Of a stretch of DNA of 64,000 nucleotides, positions 9,480 through 20,142 are shown piece after piece. Where the stretch lies: contig PEDN01001373.1 of assembly GCA_003864495.1 (NCBI GenBank), positions 161,709 through 225,708 on the forward strand, written 5' to 3'. The stretch is from Nemopilema nomurai. Its lineage: Eukaryota > Cnidaria > Scyphozoa > Rhizostomeae > Rhizostomatidae. Below the pieces are notes generated by a model that worked only from the letters and a program-made list of their open reading frames with translations, was not told where the DNA came from and did no database searches. Position 1 is the first letter of the stretch. Every line of letters starts with the position of its first letter. A program made the translations under genes and the position numbers.

Positions 9480-12400
9480 ATGAAGAGAAGTTTTAATGAT
9501 CAAATCGATGAGGTGGTTGGTGGTGTTGAAAATAACACAAAAATGGGCAAATTCCAATGTGGGATCTGCTCAAAGCTCTTCGACCGACAGCAGAACATGG
9601 CTCACCACATGAGAACGATGCATCATGTGCTCGCTGGAGGTGCTAAGGTGGATGTGAGGAGAGAAGCACCTACTGCTCAAAATGGTCCTGCCTATATGAT
9701 GAAGAGCACCAACAACATAGGCAATTTACAAGATGTGACGAGATACGTCATTGAAGAGATCTCGTCAAACCTCCAGAAGTACACCCAGGGCATCAAGTAT
9801 TATGTCACTCTGGATGTAGAATTTAACAAGATGCTGGAGGATGTAACTACGGATCCGCCAATTTGGGTTAGAAGAGGGGTCTAGCGGGTTCTCAAGAATA
9901 GCCAAGAAGTCGTCAATGAACAAGCCAGCACGACTGAAGAATCTATCAAAGATGACATCGACAAATTTATACGCAACGGTAGCGGCTGGGTATTCAGTAG
10001 ATTCGGCCAAATACAGATGAAGATGTTCGACTACAAGCCAATGGCAGGCGGTAGGGGTGTTTCAGCAAAATACTTCAAGGCTCCAGAATGGATCATAGCA
10101 AAACAAGCCATCATCAACGTTCAAAACTCAGATGAAAAGTGCTTCCTGTGGTCCATTCTCGCAGCTCTACACCCACATGTAAAGGATGCGGAAAGAGTCT
10201 GCAAATACCGACCATTCGAGCATGAGCTGAACACAAGCTGCCTAAAATTCCCCGTAGACCCCAAGAACGACAAGTTTGAAATCAGCAATGGCCTATCCGT
10301 AAATATCTATAGATTATATGAGGAGGACGGCGAAGGCGAGTATGAGGTGCTTGATGGTGCAGATGATGATGGGGAGAAGAAGAAGAAGAAAAACAAGAAA
10401 TGTCCCATCATCCCCTTTCGAATCACTAAAGGGAAGCGAGCTCGAAACATAAACCTGTTGCTGCTCGAGAATGATGAGGGAGATGTCCACTACACATGAG
10501 TAGATTACTTCATGGGCAGGAGGGGCACAGACGTTGCAACAAACGGTTCTACTGCGACATTTGCTTAAACACCTTCAATAAGGAAGAGTCGCTAGAAAAG
10601 CAAGTCGAATTTTGCACGCCGGAAGGATACATCCAAGCTGTAAACTACCCCGAAGATGGAGAACTGAAGTTCCGAAACTTTAAGAACAAGATGATTCTGC
10701 CCTTTATCATCAACGCAGATTTTGAATGTGTTTTGAAGGACATCTCCGAACATCAGAGCACCTCAAATTATCAAGAACATGTACCCATCAGCTACGCCTT
10801 CTACGTGAAATCGATTAGCACGGAATGGGAGAGTCGTATTGAGACATACACTGGCAAAGACTGTGTGGAGCACTTCCTCGAGCAGATGGACTGTTACAAC
10901 GAACTCACCAGGGATATATTTGAAAAGACAGTACCAATGATCCTGCAAACTGATGAGGAGTTGAGAGAGCACAACGCGAAAACCAACTGCTATTATTGTA
11001 ACATCACCTTCGACAGAAACAATACAAATCTACAGAAGGTGAAGGACCACTGCCACATCACCGGACAGTATAGAGGTGCAGCATGCAGTCACTGCAATTT
11101 AAACAATTTAAACATCATCGCCAAGACTCACACCATTCCAGCAGTCTTTCACAACCTCAAAGGGTATGACATGCACCACATCCTACGGAAACTCAACAAG
11201 CGGAGCACATCCATCATCGCAACGAGTTCCGAAAAGATCGTGTCAGCAACAATCGGAGGGATAAAATACATTGATTCCCTCAGCTTCCTAAACTCGAGCT
11301 TGGAAGCACTCGCAAACAACCTGCCGAAAGAAGATTTTGTCGCAGTGTGAGGTTACTTGAAAGAAAGGTTCAACGATGTCAACCAACAAGAGACGGCATT
11401 CGAGATGTTGACGCGGAAGTGTGTGTACCCATACGACTGGATGAACGATGCGAGAAAGCTGCAAAGCACATCGCTGCCAAGTAAGGAATGTTTCTACAAT
11501 AAACTGAACGACCTCGGAATCGTAGATGAAGACTATGAACACGCGAAACGAGTTCTTTGGTTGTCGAACATTCAAAGACTACCATGAATTGTACTTGGCA
11601 ACGGACGTTCTGCTACTTGCCGTCGTTTTACAGTCCTTCCGCTATCAAAGTCTCGAATCCTATTCGTTGGACCCCGCATGCTACATATCACTTCCAGGAT
11701 TGGCATGGGACGCGATGCTTTTGAAAACCGGCATCACCCTTGAACTGTTGACGAAAGAGAAGAGCGACACCTATCTGATGGTTGAACAGGGCATAAAAGG
11801 TGGAATATCTGTCGCAATCAAACGACATGCAAAGGCGGATGAAAACAACACCATCATGTACCTGGACGCGAACAATTTGTACGGATGGGCAATGTCGCAA
11901 CCTCTACCACAGGGGGATCTCAAGATGCTCGACAATGTGCAAGATGTCAACATCAATGACATCCTGACAAGGACAAATCGTGATGTTGGATACATATTCA
12001 AAGTTGACTTTGAGTATCCAGCACACCTGCACAAAGCATTCAGATCTCCCACTTGCGGCGGAGAGGTTGAAAGTTCAAGAGGAGATGCTGTCGAATCAGC
12101 AAGCTCAAATGCAGCAGAAACTGTATGGGGATGACAAATACCATACAAGTGCAAAGTTGATACCCAACCTGTATGATAACAAGGGATACACCATCCACGA
12201 AGCGGTGTTGAAACAGTGCTTGGATCTCTGACTGCGTGTGTCAAAGGAGTATAACATTGTCAAATTCAGACAGAGCACCTGATTGAAGGATTACATCGAC
12301 TGCAACACACAGAAAAGGACACATGCGAAGAACGATTTCGAGAAGGACTTTTTCAAACTGATGAACAATCCCGTGTTTGGGAAGACGATGGAGAATGTTA

Positions 12401-13145
12401 GAAACCATCAACATTTTCATATATGCACCGACGAAAAACAGCTGAGGGAGATGGGTTCGAAATCCGATTTTCTATGGCGTGATTGAAATTGACAAGGACA
12501 CGCTAATCGTGATGAAAAAAAAGAAGACCGTCACATTAAACAAACCCGTCTACGTCGGTTTCAGCATATTGGACCTTAGCAAGACGTTGATGTACGACTT
12601 CCATTACAACTTTGCAAAGCCCAACCTTACGAATGTACAACTGTGCTATATGGATACGGACAGTTTCATATACCACATCCCAATATGCTGTAAACAAAGT
12701 GCTGAAAGAACATGAGGACAAGTTTGATTTCAGCAATTACAGCCGGGATCATGCGAATTATTCGATAAAGAATAAAAAAGTTATTGGGAAAATGAAGGAT
12801 GAGTTGGGCGGTATTGCTATGGAAGAGTTTATCGGGCTGAGGTAAAAAATGTACAGCTGCAAAATTGTCGATGGAAGTGGAATAACGCGAGCCAAGGGTA
12901 TCAAGAAGAGGGTCGTCAAACAGGAGATACACCACGAAAATTATCTCCAGAGCTTGAGGGAGGAGATGTTATTCAGACATCAACAACGGAACATCGAATC
13001 CCATAAGCACGCTGTATTCTCAACCAAAAGGACAAAGATATCGCTGAACCCGTTTGACGATATGAGATACATCTTGGATGATAGGGTTAATACGCTCGCA
13101 CACGGACACTTTACATTAGTGCCGAATAGAATGGACAATAATTAG
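9480..13145 (+). pseudogene. polB: Polinton family-B DNA polymerase, multiply broken
   Basis: Viral/organellar-type polymerase expected to replicate the element by protein priming. Order of parts: C2H2 finger (CGICSKLF, HHMRTMH; about 9565-9630), the NSDEKCFLWSILAALHP domain (about 10120-10175), a second finger (CDICLNTF), ExoI NADFECVL (about 10710), an endonuclease-VII-like insert with KDHCHITG and CSHCN (about 10985-11105), ExoII HNLKGYDMH (about 11150), motif A YLDANNLYGWA (about 11860), motif [13 protein letters not shown] (about 12343-12380) and motif C YMDTDSF (about 12648). Breaks: TAG 9882, frameshift near 10497, TGA 11348, frameshifts near 11560 and 12040, TGA 12229 and 12280, a shift with probable loss near 12475, a shift near 12685, TAA 12843. 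It is inactive as it stands. The start is the first ATG after the promoter. Confidence 0.9.
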
Positions 13146-13194
13146 AATACTTGTAAATAGGATTAATGTATATATAATTATAATAGTTGTAAAT

Positions 13195-14448
13195 CTATAA
13201 TCCATAACGTCTTTTAACATAGCTATAAACATACAAGTCGTTCTGCAACTTTTGTTTTTCATCAATTTGGAGTACCCCATCAAACTCTCCTAATATAACA
13301 ATATTGACCAACCTATCTGGTGGTGCTCTGAAATTTAGACTGATTCTCAAATTACCCTCTCTCCTCATCAAATATTGCTCATCATCACAATTTCCTTTTG
13401 GGGTTAAATCAAAACCATAGATGGTTAAACCTCGATCAAATGAATTGTATCCAATTAGACTTGGATAGTTACCAAGTGTTGATGTCAATCGATTGTATGC
13501 ATCAAGATAGTCTTGTGTAGCATAGTCCAATCTGAGAGGCGGTGATACTTCTTGATTATGAACTGTTACTTGCACATTGTTAACTTTAAAATGATCAAAA
13601 TTAAATGAATTCTTGGCAAATGATCCATTGTACGCAGCATTATCAACAAGTCCGAAAAACAATCTGTTTGGAATTTTTCCATTGAAAATATTGTCTTGAA
13701 TCCAGCTACTTGTACCTGAAGGTATTAGATGTGTTGCCATGTGTGGCTGGCAGATTGGATATCTTGCAGGTGTTTTCATTAGAGTTCTCTCTATTCCACT
13801 TAGTACAGCATCCTTAACGTGAATGTGCCGAAGGACAAGCTTTACTTCATAAATATACAATTGGTGGGTGCTATCCACCTTACCCATCAAACAGAATGCA
13901 TTACTAGTGGGACTTAATCGCCATTGAATTCGCACACCAGGTAGTAAATATTTACCCTGATTGTAAAATATTAATGTGTGGCTTTGTCATCACTTTGACA
14001 ATTGTACCATCATCAAATGGTTTGGATATGGCATTCAAACCTGAATTTTTCTGAGCATCAATATTTGTGGAATATGCCTTACCCTCTTTACCTGGTTCAT
14101 CAGCAACAAAGTTTGTTAACATCAAGTAATTCTTAGCCCTAGCTTACATAAAGATTGTCCAATGTTATTAATAACACCAATATTTTCAGTTTCTGTCTTT
14201 CCAATGTTTGCTCCATTAGCTTTTTTCAATGACAGACTTGTAATAAAATAAGAATGATTCAAATCAATCATGTGATCGCTTTGTGATGCAATGTCAAAAA
14301 CGACAGTCTGTTTTGATGCATTGAGTGATGCTGTCTGAGAGAAATATTCAACTTCTTTAAAGTATAGCACATCGCCTTGTACAGCAGGACTTGAAAATAA
14401 ATCGAGACTCTCAGTTGGACAGTCTATGTATGTTACCGGGAGACTCAT
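13195..14448 (-). pseudogene. mcp: Polinton major capsid protein (double jelly roll), frameshifted
   Basis: The N-terminal part (14448 to about 14125) begins MSLPVTYIDCPTESLDLF and contains a VNNIG-like block. The C-terminal part (13935-13195) carries the conserved NAFCLMGK, NRLFFGLVDNAAYNGSFAKN, IYGFDLTP and LGEFDGVLQID segments known from F54H12.2-type Polinton proteins. The middle (about 14140-13960) is open in a third frame. There are therefore two frameshifts, near 14136 and 13960, and the segment after the VNNIG-like block looks shorter than in relatives, suggesting a small deletion. Its role would be the capsid shell. It is the last gene of the minus-strand virion cluster and converges on the polymerase gene with about 50 bases between. 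Confidence 0.85.
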
Positions 14449-14522
14449 TTTATCAGCAACTTTTTCTTCAACAATTTTTTCAGCAAAGCTTTTTGCAATT
14501 CATGACTTGTTTTTTGCACTCT

Positions 14523-15215
14523 TCAAACACGCTTACGATTACCACTACCCCCATCTCCTTTTATAGGTTTATCTAGTCTACCATGTCTACCGGTATATGC
14601 CTTGGAGCTTATTACCCATCTCCTACTCCTCTTACCACTCTTCCTAACAGGGGCACATGCCTTGGTCACCCCGACATCAGCGACAATTGGATTTACAATT
14701 GCTTTCTTAACAACTGGGTTTGCAATAACCTTTTTAGCAACATCGCTTGCAACTGCACCAACACTAGTTTCTATTTCCTTTACAACATTCTTTCCAATTC
14801 TATCAATTGAAGTTTGTGCAGCTTTTTTAACTACATTTTTAGCATTTTCACCTGCCATCATTTGCTTAATCGCCTTCACACCCTGCTTTTTCAATACAGG
14901 TGCTACTTTTTTCTTTAACACAGAGACTACTTTTTTCTTAAACATAGGGGCTGCTTTTTTCTTTAATACTTTCCGCGATTTAGTAAAAACATTTTTCATC
15001 AGTGGTTTTACTCTTTTAAATATTGAACCAACCCATCTACCATGTTGCGTTCGAATTGTAGCTGTTGTTGTCGATAGAGGCTTTGCAGGTCTTTGCATTT
15101 TGTATATTGGGAAATTATATGTTCTTACCGATGATCCTCTTCCATATTTTTTATCATAGATATATGGAGGAGATTTATAATTCTGTGGTGATTTGTAAAT
15201 TGGATAATCATGCAT
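14523..15215 (-). CDS. Basic Lys/Ala/Val-rich virion-core-like protein
   Basis: An intact frame of 230 codons. Residues 1-45 are Tyr/Pro-rich (KSPQNYKSPPYIYDKK). Residues 65-180 are an extended Lys/Ala/Val-rich region with repeated KKK(V/A) units and amphipathic helix character. The C-terminus is Arg/Gly-rich. It lies between the penton-like and capsid genes, about 75 bases before the capsid start. Position and composition suggest a DNA-condensing or minor virion protein like the adenovirus pX/pVI-type proteins noted in Polintons (inference). The ORF at 22551-22889 has a similar composition. Confidence 0.65.
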   Translation of the reverse strand: MHDYPIYKSPQNYKSPPYIYDKKYGRGSSVRTYNFPIYKMQRPAKPLSTTTATIRTQHGRWVGSIFKRVKPLMKNVFTKSRKVLKKKAAPMFKKKVVSVLKKKVAPVLKKQGVKAIKQMMAGENAKNVVKKAAQTSIDRIGKNVVKEIETSVGAVASDVAKKVIANPVVKKAIVNPIVADVGVTKACAPVRKSGKRSRRWVISSKAYTGRHGRLDKPIKGDGGSGNRKRV

Positions 15216-15309
15216 TTCTTCTTCTAAAATGAAGCAGGAATGTTGGTCTTGTGTTATAAAACTTTATCTCTTGACCCAACTCATTCAATACTTTTATACT
15301 CAAACTCAT

Positions 15310-16200
15310 TCAGTCGATCAAATCAATTGTATGCTTGTCAATCTTGAGTGGTGTGAATCGAAGTAATGGTGTGGTAACTGATCCAACTATTCTATAGTCT
15401 AGCAAGCTGCAATATATAAACATATTCTTCCCTTCAGAATTGATCTGAAATTCTTCATCGCTGAGAATGTATGAAATGGGTTCAATTTCATTGTATCGAT
15501 AGTCATCAAGAGGTCGATCATCAAATTGTCCAATAAACGGGCAAGAGATAGAAACAACTCTTCGAGTAAACACTGTATATAGATTATTGTTCATCTCTTT
15601 AAGATTGTTAATAAAGCCAAGTCGCTTGCAAAGATCCTTACCAATGCCAATTATCTTTACATACTTTGGGAATTCAAGCTTTATTTTCCTATTATTAAAA
15701 ACTGTAAACTTTCGTATTCCCTCCCAACTGAGACCAAGGGTTTTTACCCTTGTTTTCATCTCTTCCTCTTGAGCTTTGAGATCATCATTTAAAATTGAGA
15801 TAATCTCATGCATTGTAAACTTGTGAGTTGTATTTTCATCAGAGTCTCGAAAAAGAATTCGTGGTGGTTTTCTTAAGATAATATAATGATCTCGCTGATC
15901 AGCTGCTTGATTCCACTATTTGGTGTATTCAGTGGAAAGTGCTTGCCTCAACCTCACATCATCATATCCAACCTTTACGATACTAATTACAAATGCCACT
16001 GCATTTTGCCAATAATCATCATGACCATCCTCGTGATTTTCATGGTTAAATTCCATTCTATTACTAAACTCTGAAATCATTTCCACTAAGGCCACTTCCC
16101 ATTTTCCATGTAGATGAAGTGGATCTTTCAACTTGATATTTGAGCTAAAACCTTCACCATCTCTTTCAAGTGAGCACGTTAAATGAAAGTCGTTAATCAT
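15310..16200 (-). pseudogene. Penton-like minor capsid protein, one in-frame stop
   Basis: Starts at the ATG 16200-16198, which overlaps the stop of the upstream gene (CATGATTAA). An N-terminal HGKWEVALVEM block is the signature of Polinton penton-like proteins. A later segment, NMFIYCSLLDYRIVG followed by TPLLRFTPLK, matches the conserved C-terminal region of the same family. A single TAG at about 15916-15918 splits an otherwise open frame in which the two halves are in phase. Role: capsid vertex protein (from the family). An alternative ATG at 16239 lies in the same frame but would overlap the upstream gene by 47 bases. Confidence 0.75.
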
Positions 16201-16567
16201 GCTTGGTAAGTAATAGTTCAATATAACACTTGTCTTCAAATTTATCTGATATATCTTCCAATGTTTCCCAATCGAAAATTTTTATGTTGATTGCGCTTAT
16301 GCTAGATGTTGAAACCGCATGTGTTGCTGGATTAACTGGTACCTTCACAATTCGCTCTTCCTCGTCGAAAATTACCAAGTCTATTAATGGGATGCGGTTT
16401 CTACTGAATATGAGATCTAAACATACGGCAAAGATACCTTTATTTATACTTATTTCTTTCTTCGGAAATAAAATGCATCCAATCATACTACATTTTACAA
16501 CATTTGCTATATGGTTTTGTAAATTCAAACTTCTACTATTTAACGTTAAACAAATTTTATTACTCAT
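16193..16567 (-). CDS. Small Polinton protein, 124 aa, unknown
   Basis: An intact frame. The start ATG (16567-16565) overlaps the upstream stop as ATGA, and its stop overlaps the start of the penton-like gene, so it sits in a tightly packed, virus-like cluster. The protein has alternating hydrophobic strands (SMIGCILF, LIDLVIFDEEERIVKVPV) suggesting a small beta-rich fold and no evident membrane segment. I do not recognise the family. Its place between two penton-like genes suggests a virion or assembly role (inference). Confidence 0.6.
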   Translation of the reverse strand: MSNKICLTLNSRSLNLQNHIANVVKCSMIGCILFPKKEISINKGIFAVCLDLIFSRNRIPLIDLVIFDEEERIVKVPVNPATHAVSTSSISAINIKIFDWETLEDISDKFEDKCYIELLLTKHD

Positions 16568-16761
16568 ATTACAGGCCTCATCTTCACAGTAATCGATGTC
16601 TCTCCAATATACTGTTTTGGTGAATAGAACGATGTTAGTTTTATAGGCTTATCTTCATCATCTATCAATTTGATTGAGATCTGTTGAAATTGAAGGTTTT
16701 CTATTGGTGTAAATATAATGCTCTTCGGTTCAAAGTATTTCACATATGTGTCAACATGCAT
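16564..16761 (-). CDS. Short ORF resembling a penton-like C-terminal segment
   Basis: About 66 codons from the ATG at 16761; the frame is open from 16785, but that codon is TTG. The segment FTPIENLQFQQISIKLIDDE followed by DKPI and ending SITVKMRPVI resembles the final strands of penton-like Polinton proteins. It follows the 16809-17618 gene by under 50 bases in another frame, so it may be the detached end of that gene or a true small gene. Its stop overlaps the next ATG (ATGA). Confidence 0.5.
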   Translation of the reverse strand: MHVDTYVKYFEPKSIIFTPIENLQFQQISIKLIDDEDKPIKLTSFYSPKQYIGETSITVKMRPVI

Positions 16762-16808
16762 ATCATAAAATGTGAACTTTCGCAAAACTCTCTTCTTATC
16801 ACGACCTG

Positions 16809-17618
16809 CTAGATACTTTCCAGAATGTCACATTCTACGTTGATGGCTGATTCTGGATTAATGTGTATGCCATCCCTTATCCTCAGCTTACATTTAACTC
16901 TACTATCTTTCACCGATTGATTGTTCGAATCCTTTTTGTATATACACATTGTCATGTATTGCCCGGGGAAGATGTTATCGTGTGATTGGTATTTAGGAAT
17001 CTTCAACACATCAAGATTACGGACTTTGTTTGATGGTTTTACTATTTCAAGATCACCTTCTAAACCTAGGAAATAGGCTAATGGTCTTGAAAAATGCATG
17101 ACTATGCTCGCTGATTGCAGTATGGATGTCTCCTCGCCAGGTACTTCCCAATAACCAGCTTTTCCTAAATCATTTGCGATGTGGAACTCAACCCTCCCAT
17201 CGATTAAACTCGCATCAACAAAATTTTTAACAACATATCCAAAATCTGCATAATTTAATACTCTCGCATCAAACAACTGCTTGAATTCTTTGAAGATCAC
17301 CATATTATCTTTTGTTTTGAGAGCTTCTTTACTAAGACAAATTTTCTGCGTTGAAACATCATCAACTTTCATCAATTTAACTGTAGCACCACTTGCATCA
17401 ATAATCAATGCAAATTTGTAAGAGAGAGTAAACCAATATTGATCATGTAAGCTCTCCAACCCTCTATTGGGTAAAGTCATCTGAAGCAATGCCATTTCCC
17501 ATCTCCGTTTAGGATTAAACTTTAATATGTGTGGTAACGTCACTCTATAATCAACTAGTTTACTAACATCATTGCTAAACCCAGATAGGAGCACCAAATC
17601 AAATTCTTCATCAATCAT
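16809..17618 (-). CDS. Second penton-like minor capsid protein
   Basis: An intact frame of 269 codons with ATG at 17618. Near residues 35-50 it has RRWEMALLQMTLP, parallel to GKWEVALVEM in the 15310-16200 gene. Later, SRPLAYFLGLEGDLEIV matches the 'LA..LGF' segment of penton-like proteins. It starts 33 bases after the integrase stop. Role: vertex or minor capsid component (family knowledge plus inference). The two penton-like genes are probably ancient tandem paralogues with different roles. Confidence 0.65.
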   Translation of the reverse strand: MIDEEFDLVLLSGFSNDVSKLVDYRVTLPHILKFNPKRRWEMALLQMTLPNRGLESLHDQYWFTLSYKFALIIDASGATVKLMKVDDVSTQKICLSKEALKTKDNMVIFKEFKQLFDARVLNYADFGYVVKNFVDASLIDGRVEFHIANDLGKAGYWEVPGEETSILQSASIVMHFSRPLAYFLGLEGDLEIVKPSNKVRNLDVLKIPKYQSHDNIFPGQYMTMCIYKKDSNNQSVKDSRVKCKLRIRDGIHINPESAINVECDILESI

Positions 17619-17651
17619 ATTGCTTCCAATTGCCCTTCTTCAACCCACTCA

Positions 17652-18677
17652 TCAAATGTTGATGGGTACCCACGCCACCTTATTAAATAGAAATTTTTCC
17701 CCTTTTTCCTTTTTTAATATTTCCTCAACTACAAATGTTTTGGGTAAATACACTCTTTGTAATTCATCATCATAAAAACGATCAGATATCTTTTCACCAT
17801 TCAAATCTTCAACTTCATACATTGTGGGACTTCTAGTGTTAAACACCTTTGCAATCTTGAATATTTCCTCAGTATAATTCTCCAAGTACCCCTTTTCAAA
17901 CATTCTCTTCTTCAAACTTAACCTCACATAATCACCAACATTGTAATTGTTTAGTCTCCTCCTCCTCCTTTTTCTTACCTCTGGGAACAACCTATTCCTC
18001 ACAGTCCTAACATTTTCAGAATTGACCTCAGAGGGTCGCATACCAATAGATCTATGGTATGTTTTGTTATATGATGAAACAAAGTCTTGAAGATTATCAA
18101 TATATCTTAATGTATTCTGTGCTGTAAAATATCGATACATGCAACCTTTCAATGTCCTGTTAAATCGCTCCACGATTGCTGCCTTAACTTCATTGTTTGC
18201 AGTGTAAAATGCAATGTTTTGCTTCTTTAATAATTGCTTGAAATCCTTTTTTGTAAACTCGCTACCTTTATCTGATCTTAACTTTTGCGGCTTTCTCCCG
18301 TGGACGATGATCTCTTTGAATGCTTTAATAACTTCACTCGAAGTTTTCCGTTTCAAAGACATTACCCAAGCATACTTGCTAAATGTGTCAATGCAAGTTA
18401 GTAAAAATGTTATATTATCATTCTCCTTCTTCAAATGAGTCATATCAACTAGATCACATTCTCAAAGATAATCAATGTTATTTGTCATTATTCTTTCACG
18501 TTTGAATTTCTTCCTACTCGGCCTATGGAGAGAATATGCTAGACTTGTCTTACTCCATTCTTGAACATCTTTCCTTGTTAACTTTGGAATTAATTTCTTG
18601 AATTCAAGATATGCTCTGTCCAATCCACTCAAATATCCGGGGATTGCAGGGTTTGAATATAACGCTTCAATGTCCAT
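17652..18677 (-). pseudogene. int: Polinton integrase (rve, DDE), one in-frame stop
   Basis: Retrovirus-type integrase that would insert the element. N-terminal part: ATG 18677, with LTRKDVQEWSKTSLAYSLHR. The catalytic core has DTFSKYAW (first Asp), RSDKGSEF (second Asp) and AAIVERFNRTLK (Glu). A very basic RKRRRRR stretch follows, then a chromodomain-like tail (TMYEVEDLNGE). A TGA at 18462-18464 interrupts the frame just before the core; both sides are in the same phase and the codon may replace TGG. About 342 codons otherwise. It lies inside the minus gene block rather than at the element end. Confidence 0.9.
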
Positions 18678-18731
18678 TTTATCGAAAGAAAAAATAATGC
18701 AACGATTACATTTGATTATTATATCAAATCA

Positions 18732-19783
18732 ATTAACATCTCTAACAAATGAAGAAAACGAAGATTGAAATTGCCCATGAAAGAACAAAATCGCATGAGG
18801 AGAAACTTGCACTGCTAAGAGAATCTATGACACTCGATCAACGCAAAGCAAACGAGCTGTCTTGTATGAAAGGTGCGTCTTCATGGCTCACTTCTCTTCC
18901 TTTGAAGGCTGAAAATTTTGTTCTCAACAAGCGTGAATTCCACGACGCAATCCGAATAAGATATAGATGGCATCTAAAGTTCATGCCAACTATTTGTGTA
19001 TGCGGAAAACACTTTTCCGTTGACCATGCGATGTCTTGTCAAAAAGGTGGATACATTCATCATCGACACAATGAAGTACGTGATCTACTCGGCAAGTTAG
19101 CAACATAAATTTCAAATGATGTTAGAATTGAGCCACCTCTACAACATCTCAGTGGTGAAAATCTCCCAAGAAATTCCAACATATCAGAAGAGGCAAGGCT
19201 TGACATCAGCATACGTGGCTTCTGGCAGAAGGAACAAAGTGCATTTTTTGATGTAAGGGTATTCAACCCATTCGCACCGTCATACCGAAACCAGAAACTA
19301 AACAACACTTTTGCAGGGAATGAAAGAGAGAAGAAACGCGCGTACAGTCAAAGAGTTTTACAAGTTGAGCATGGTTCTTTTACGCCATTGATTTTCGCTC
19401 ACAGTGGTGGTTCAAGTAGAGAGAAAAGTTTATATCGGTTTTATCAACAAAGATATCAGAGAAACGTGATCTGTCAATTTCACTGGTTACCAATTGGATT
19501 CGTACCAAGCTGTCATTTGCACTACTTCGAAGTGCCATACTGTGCATACGCGGTTCCAGAAATAGGCAAACAAAAGTTCAAGTGGACACAGCCAACATAG
19601 AAATTGTACAAACAATATCCCGGATTGATTAGTTAAAATTGTTGGGAAAAATTAAAAGATTCAAGTTTTTCAAGTTTTGTTCTAAACATTTGTGAACCGG
19701 CGGCCTTTCGGTATATAAACAGCGCCAAATGTTGAATCATTGATGAGAATTTATTTGTTCAAAAAAATTAACATCTCTAACAA
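18732..19783 (+). mobile_element. 5'-truncated retroelement insertion with 17-bp target duplication
   Basis: ATTAACATCTCTAACAA occurs at 18732-18748 and again at 19767-19783, flanking a 1018-base insert with a short A-run at its right edge. The insert encodes, on plus, the C-terminal part of a known invertebrate retroelement protein: a zinc-binding CVCGKHFSVDHAMSCQKGG (about 19005-19052), RHNEVRD, then ARLDISIRGFW and FFDVRVFNPFAPS (about 19195-19280, a possible PD-(D/E)XK nuclease) and VEHGSFTPLIF (about 19365). TAA at 19106-19108 and a frameshift near 19460 break it; after the shift the frame stays open to about 19620. It opposes the surrounding minus genes. The family name is uncertain. 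Confidence 0.85.
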
Positions 19784-20095
19784 CTGATCTCGTTTAACAT
19801 CATTGTCCATGCACTTCTTTCCACTTCTAACTAATCGGCCTTTTATCGATTTCTTTTTCCCCCTTCTTCTATTCTTTACTTTAGCTTTATTGGAACCCGC
19901 AGCTTTATTGGATTTGGAACCTGCAGCTTTATTGGATTTGGAACCTGCAGCTTTATTGGATTTGGAACCTGCAGCTTCACCGTCTACTTTATCATCTACT
20001 TTGAGAGATTCAATCGCTTTACCTTCCCCCTTAAACTTATGATCGATTTTATATTTCTTCATTAGGATCATAACCAATTTTTCGTAGTCACCCAT
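19751..20095 (-). CDS. Small basic Polinton protein with AAGSKSNK repeats, 3' end altered by insertion
   Basis: 114 codons. Residues 1-40 look globular; residues 41-70 contain AAGSKSNK in tandem (three full copies from a 24-base DNA repeat at about 19893-19975); then a basic KNRRRGKKKSIKGR segment. The last codons read into the inserted retroelement: the frame crosses the 17-bp target duplication at 19767-19783 and stops at 19751. In the pre-insertion arrangement the frame would have continued a few codons into sequence now at 18720-18731. Function unknown; the basic linker suggests DNA or RNA binding (inference). Confidence 0.6.
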   Translation of the reverse strand: MGDYEKLVMILMKKYKIDHKFKGEGKAIESLKVDDKVDGEAAGSKSNKAAGSKSNKAAGSKSNKAAGSNKAKVKNRRRGKKKSIKGRLVRSGKKCMDNDVKRDQLLEMLIFLNK

Positions 20096-20142
20096 TGTTC
20101 AGATTGTGACAAATAACGTTTTGATTTAATGATGTTGTGATG

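Noticed and set aside
11771..12244. Minus-strand frames across the polymerase
   Set aside because: The plus strand there carries polymerase motif A and its downstream segment; the minus frames have no homology.
14602..15159. Plus-strand 185-codon hydrophobic frame
   Set aside because: It is the antisense shadow of the Lys/Ala-rich minus-strand gene, whose codons read as Phe/Leu-rich on the other strand.
18749..19108. Zinc-finger ORF as a Polinton cargo gene
   Set aside because: The 17-bp target duplication and 5' truncation show it belongs to a later retroelement insertion.
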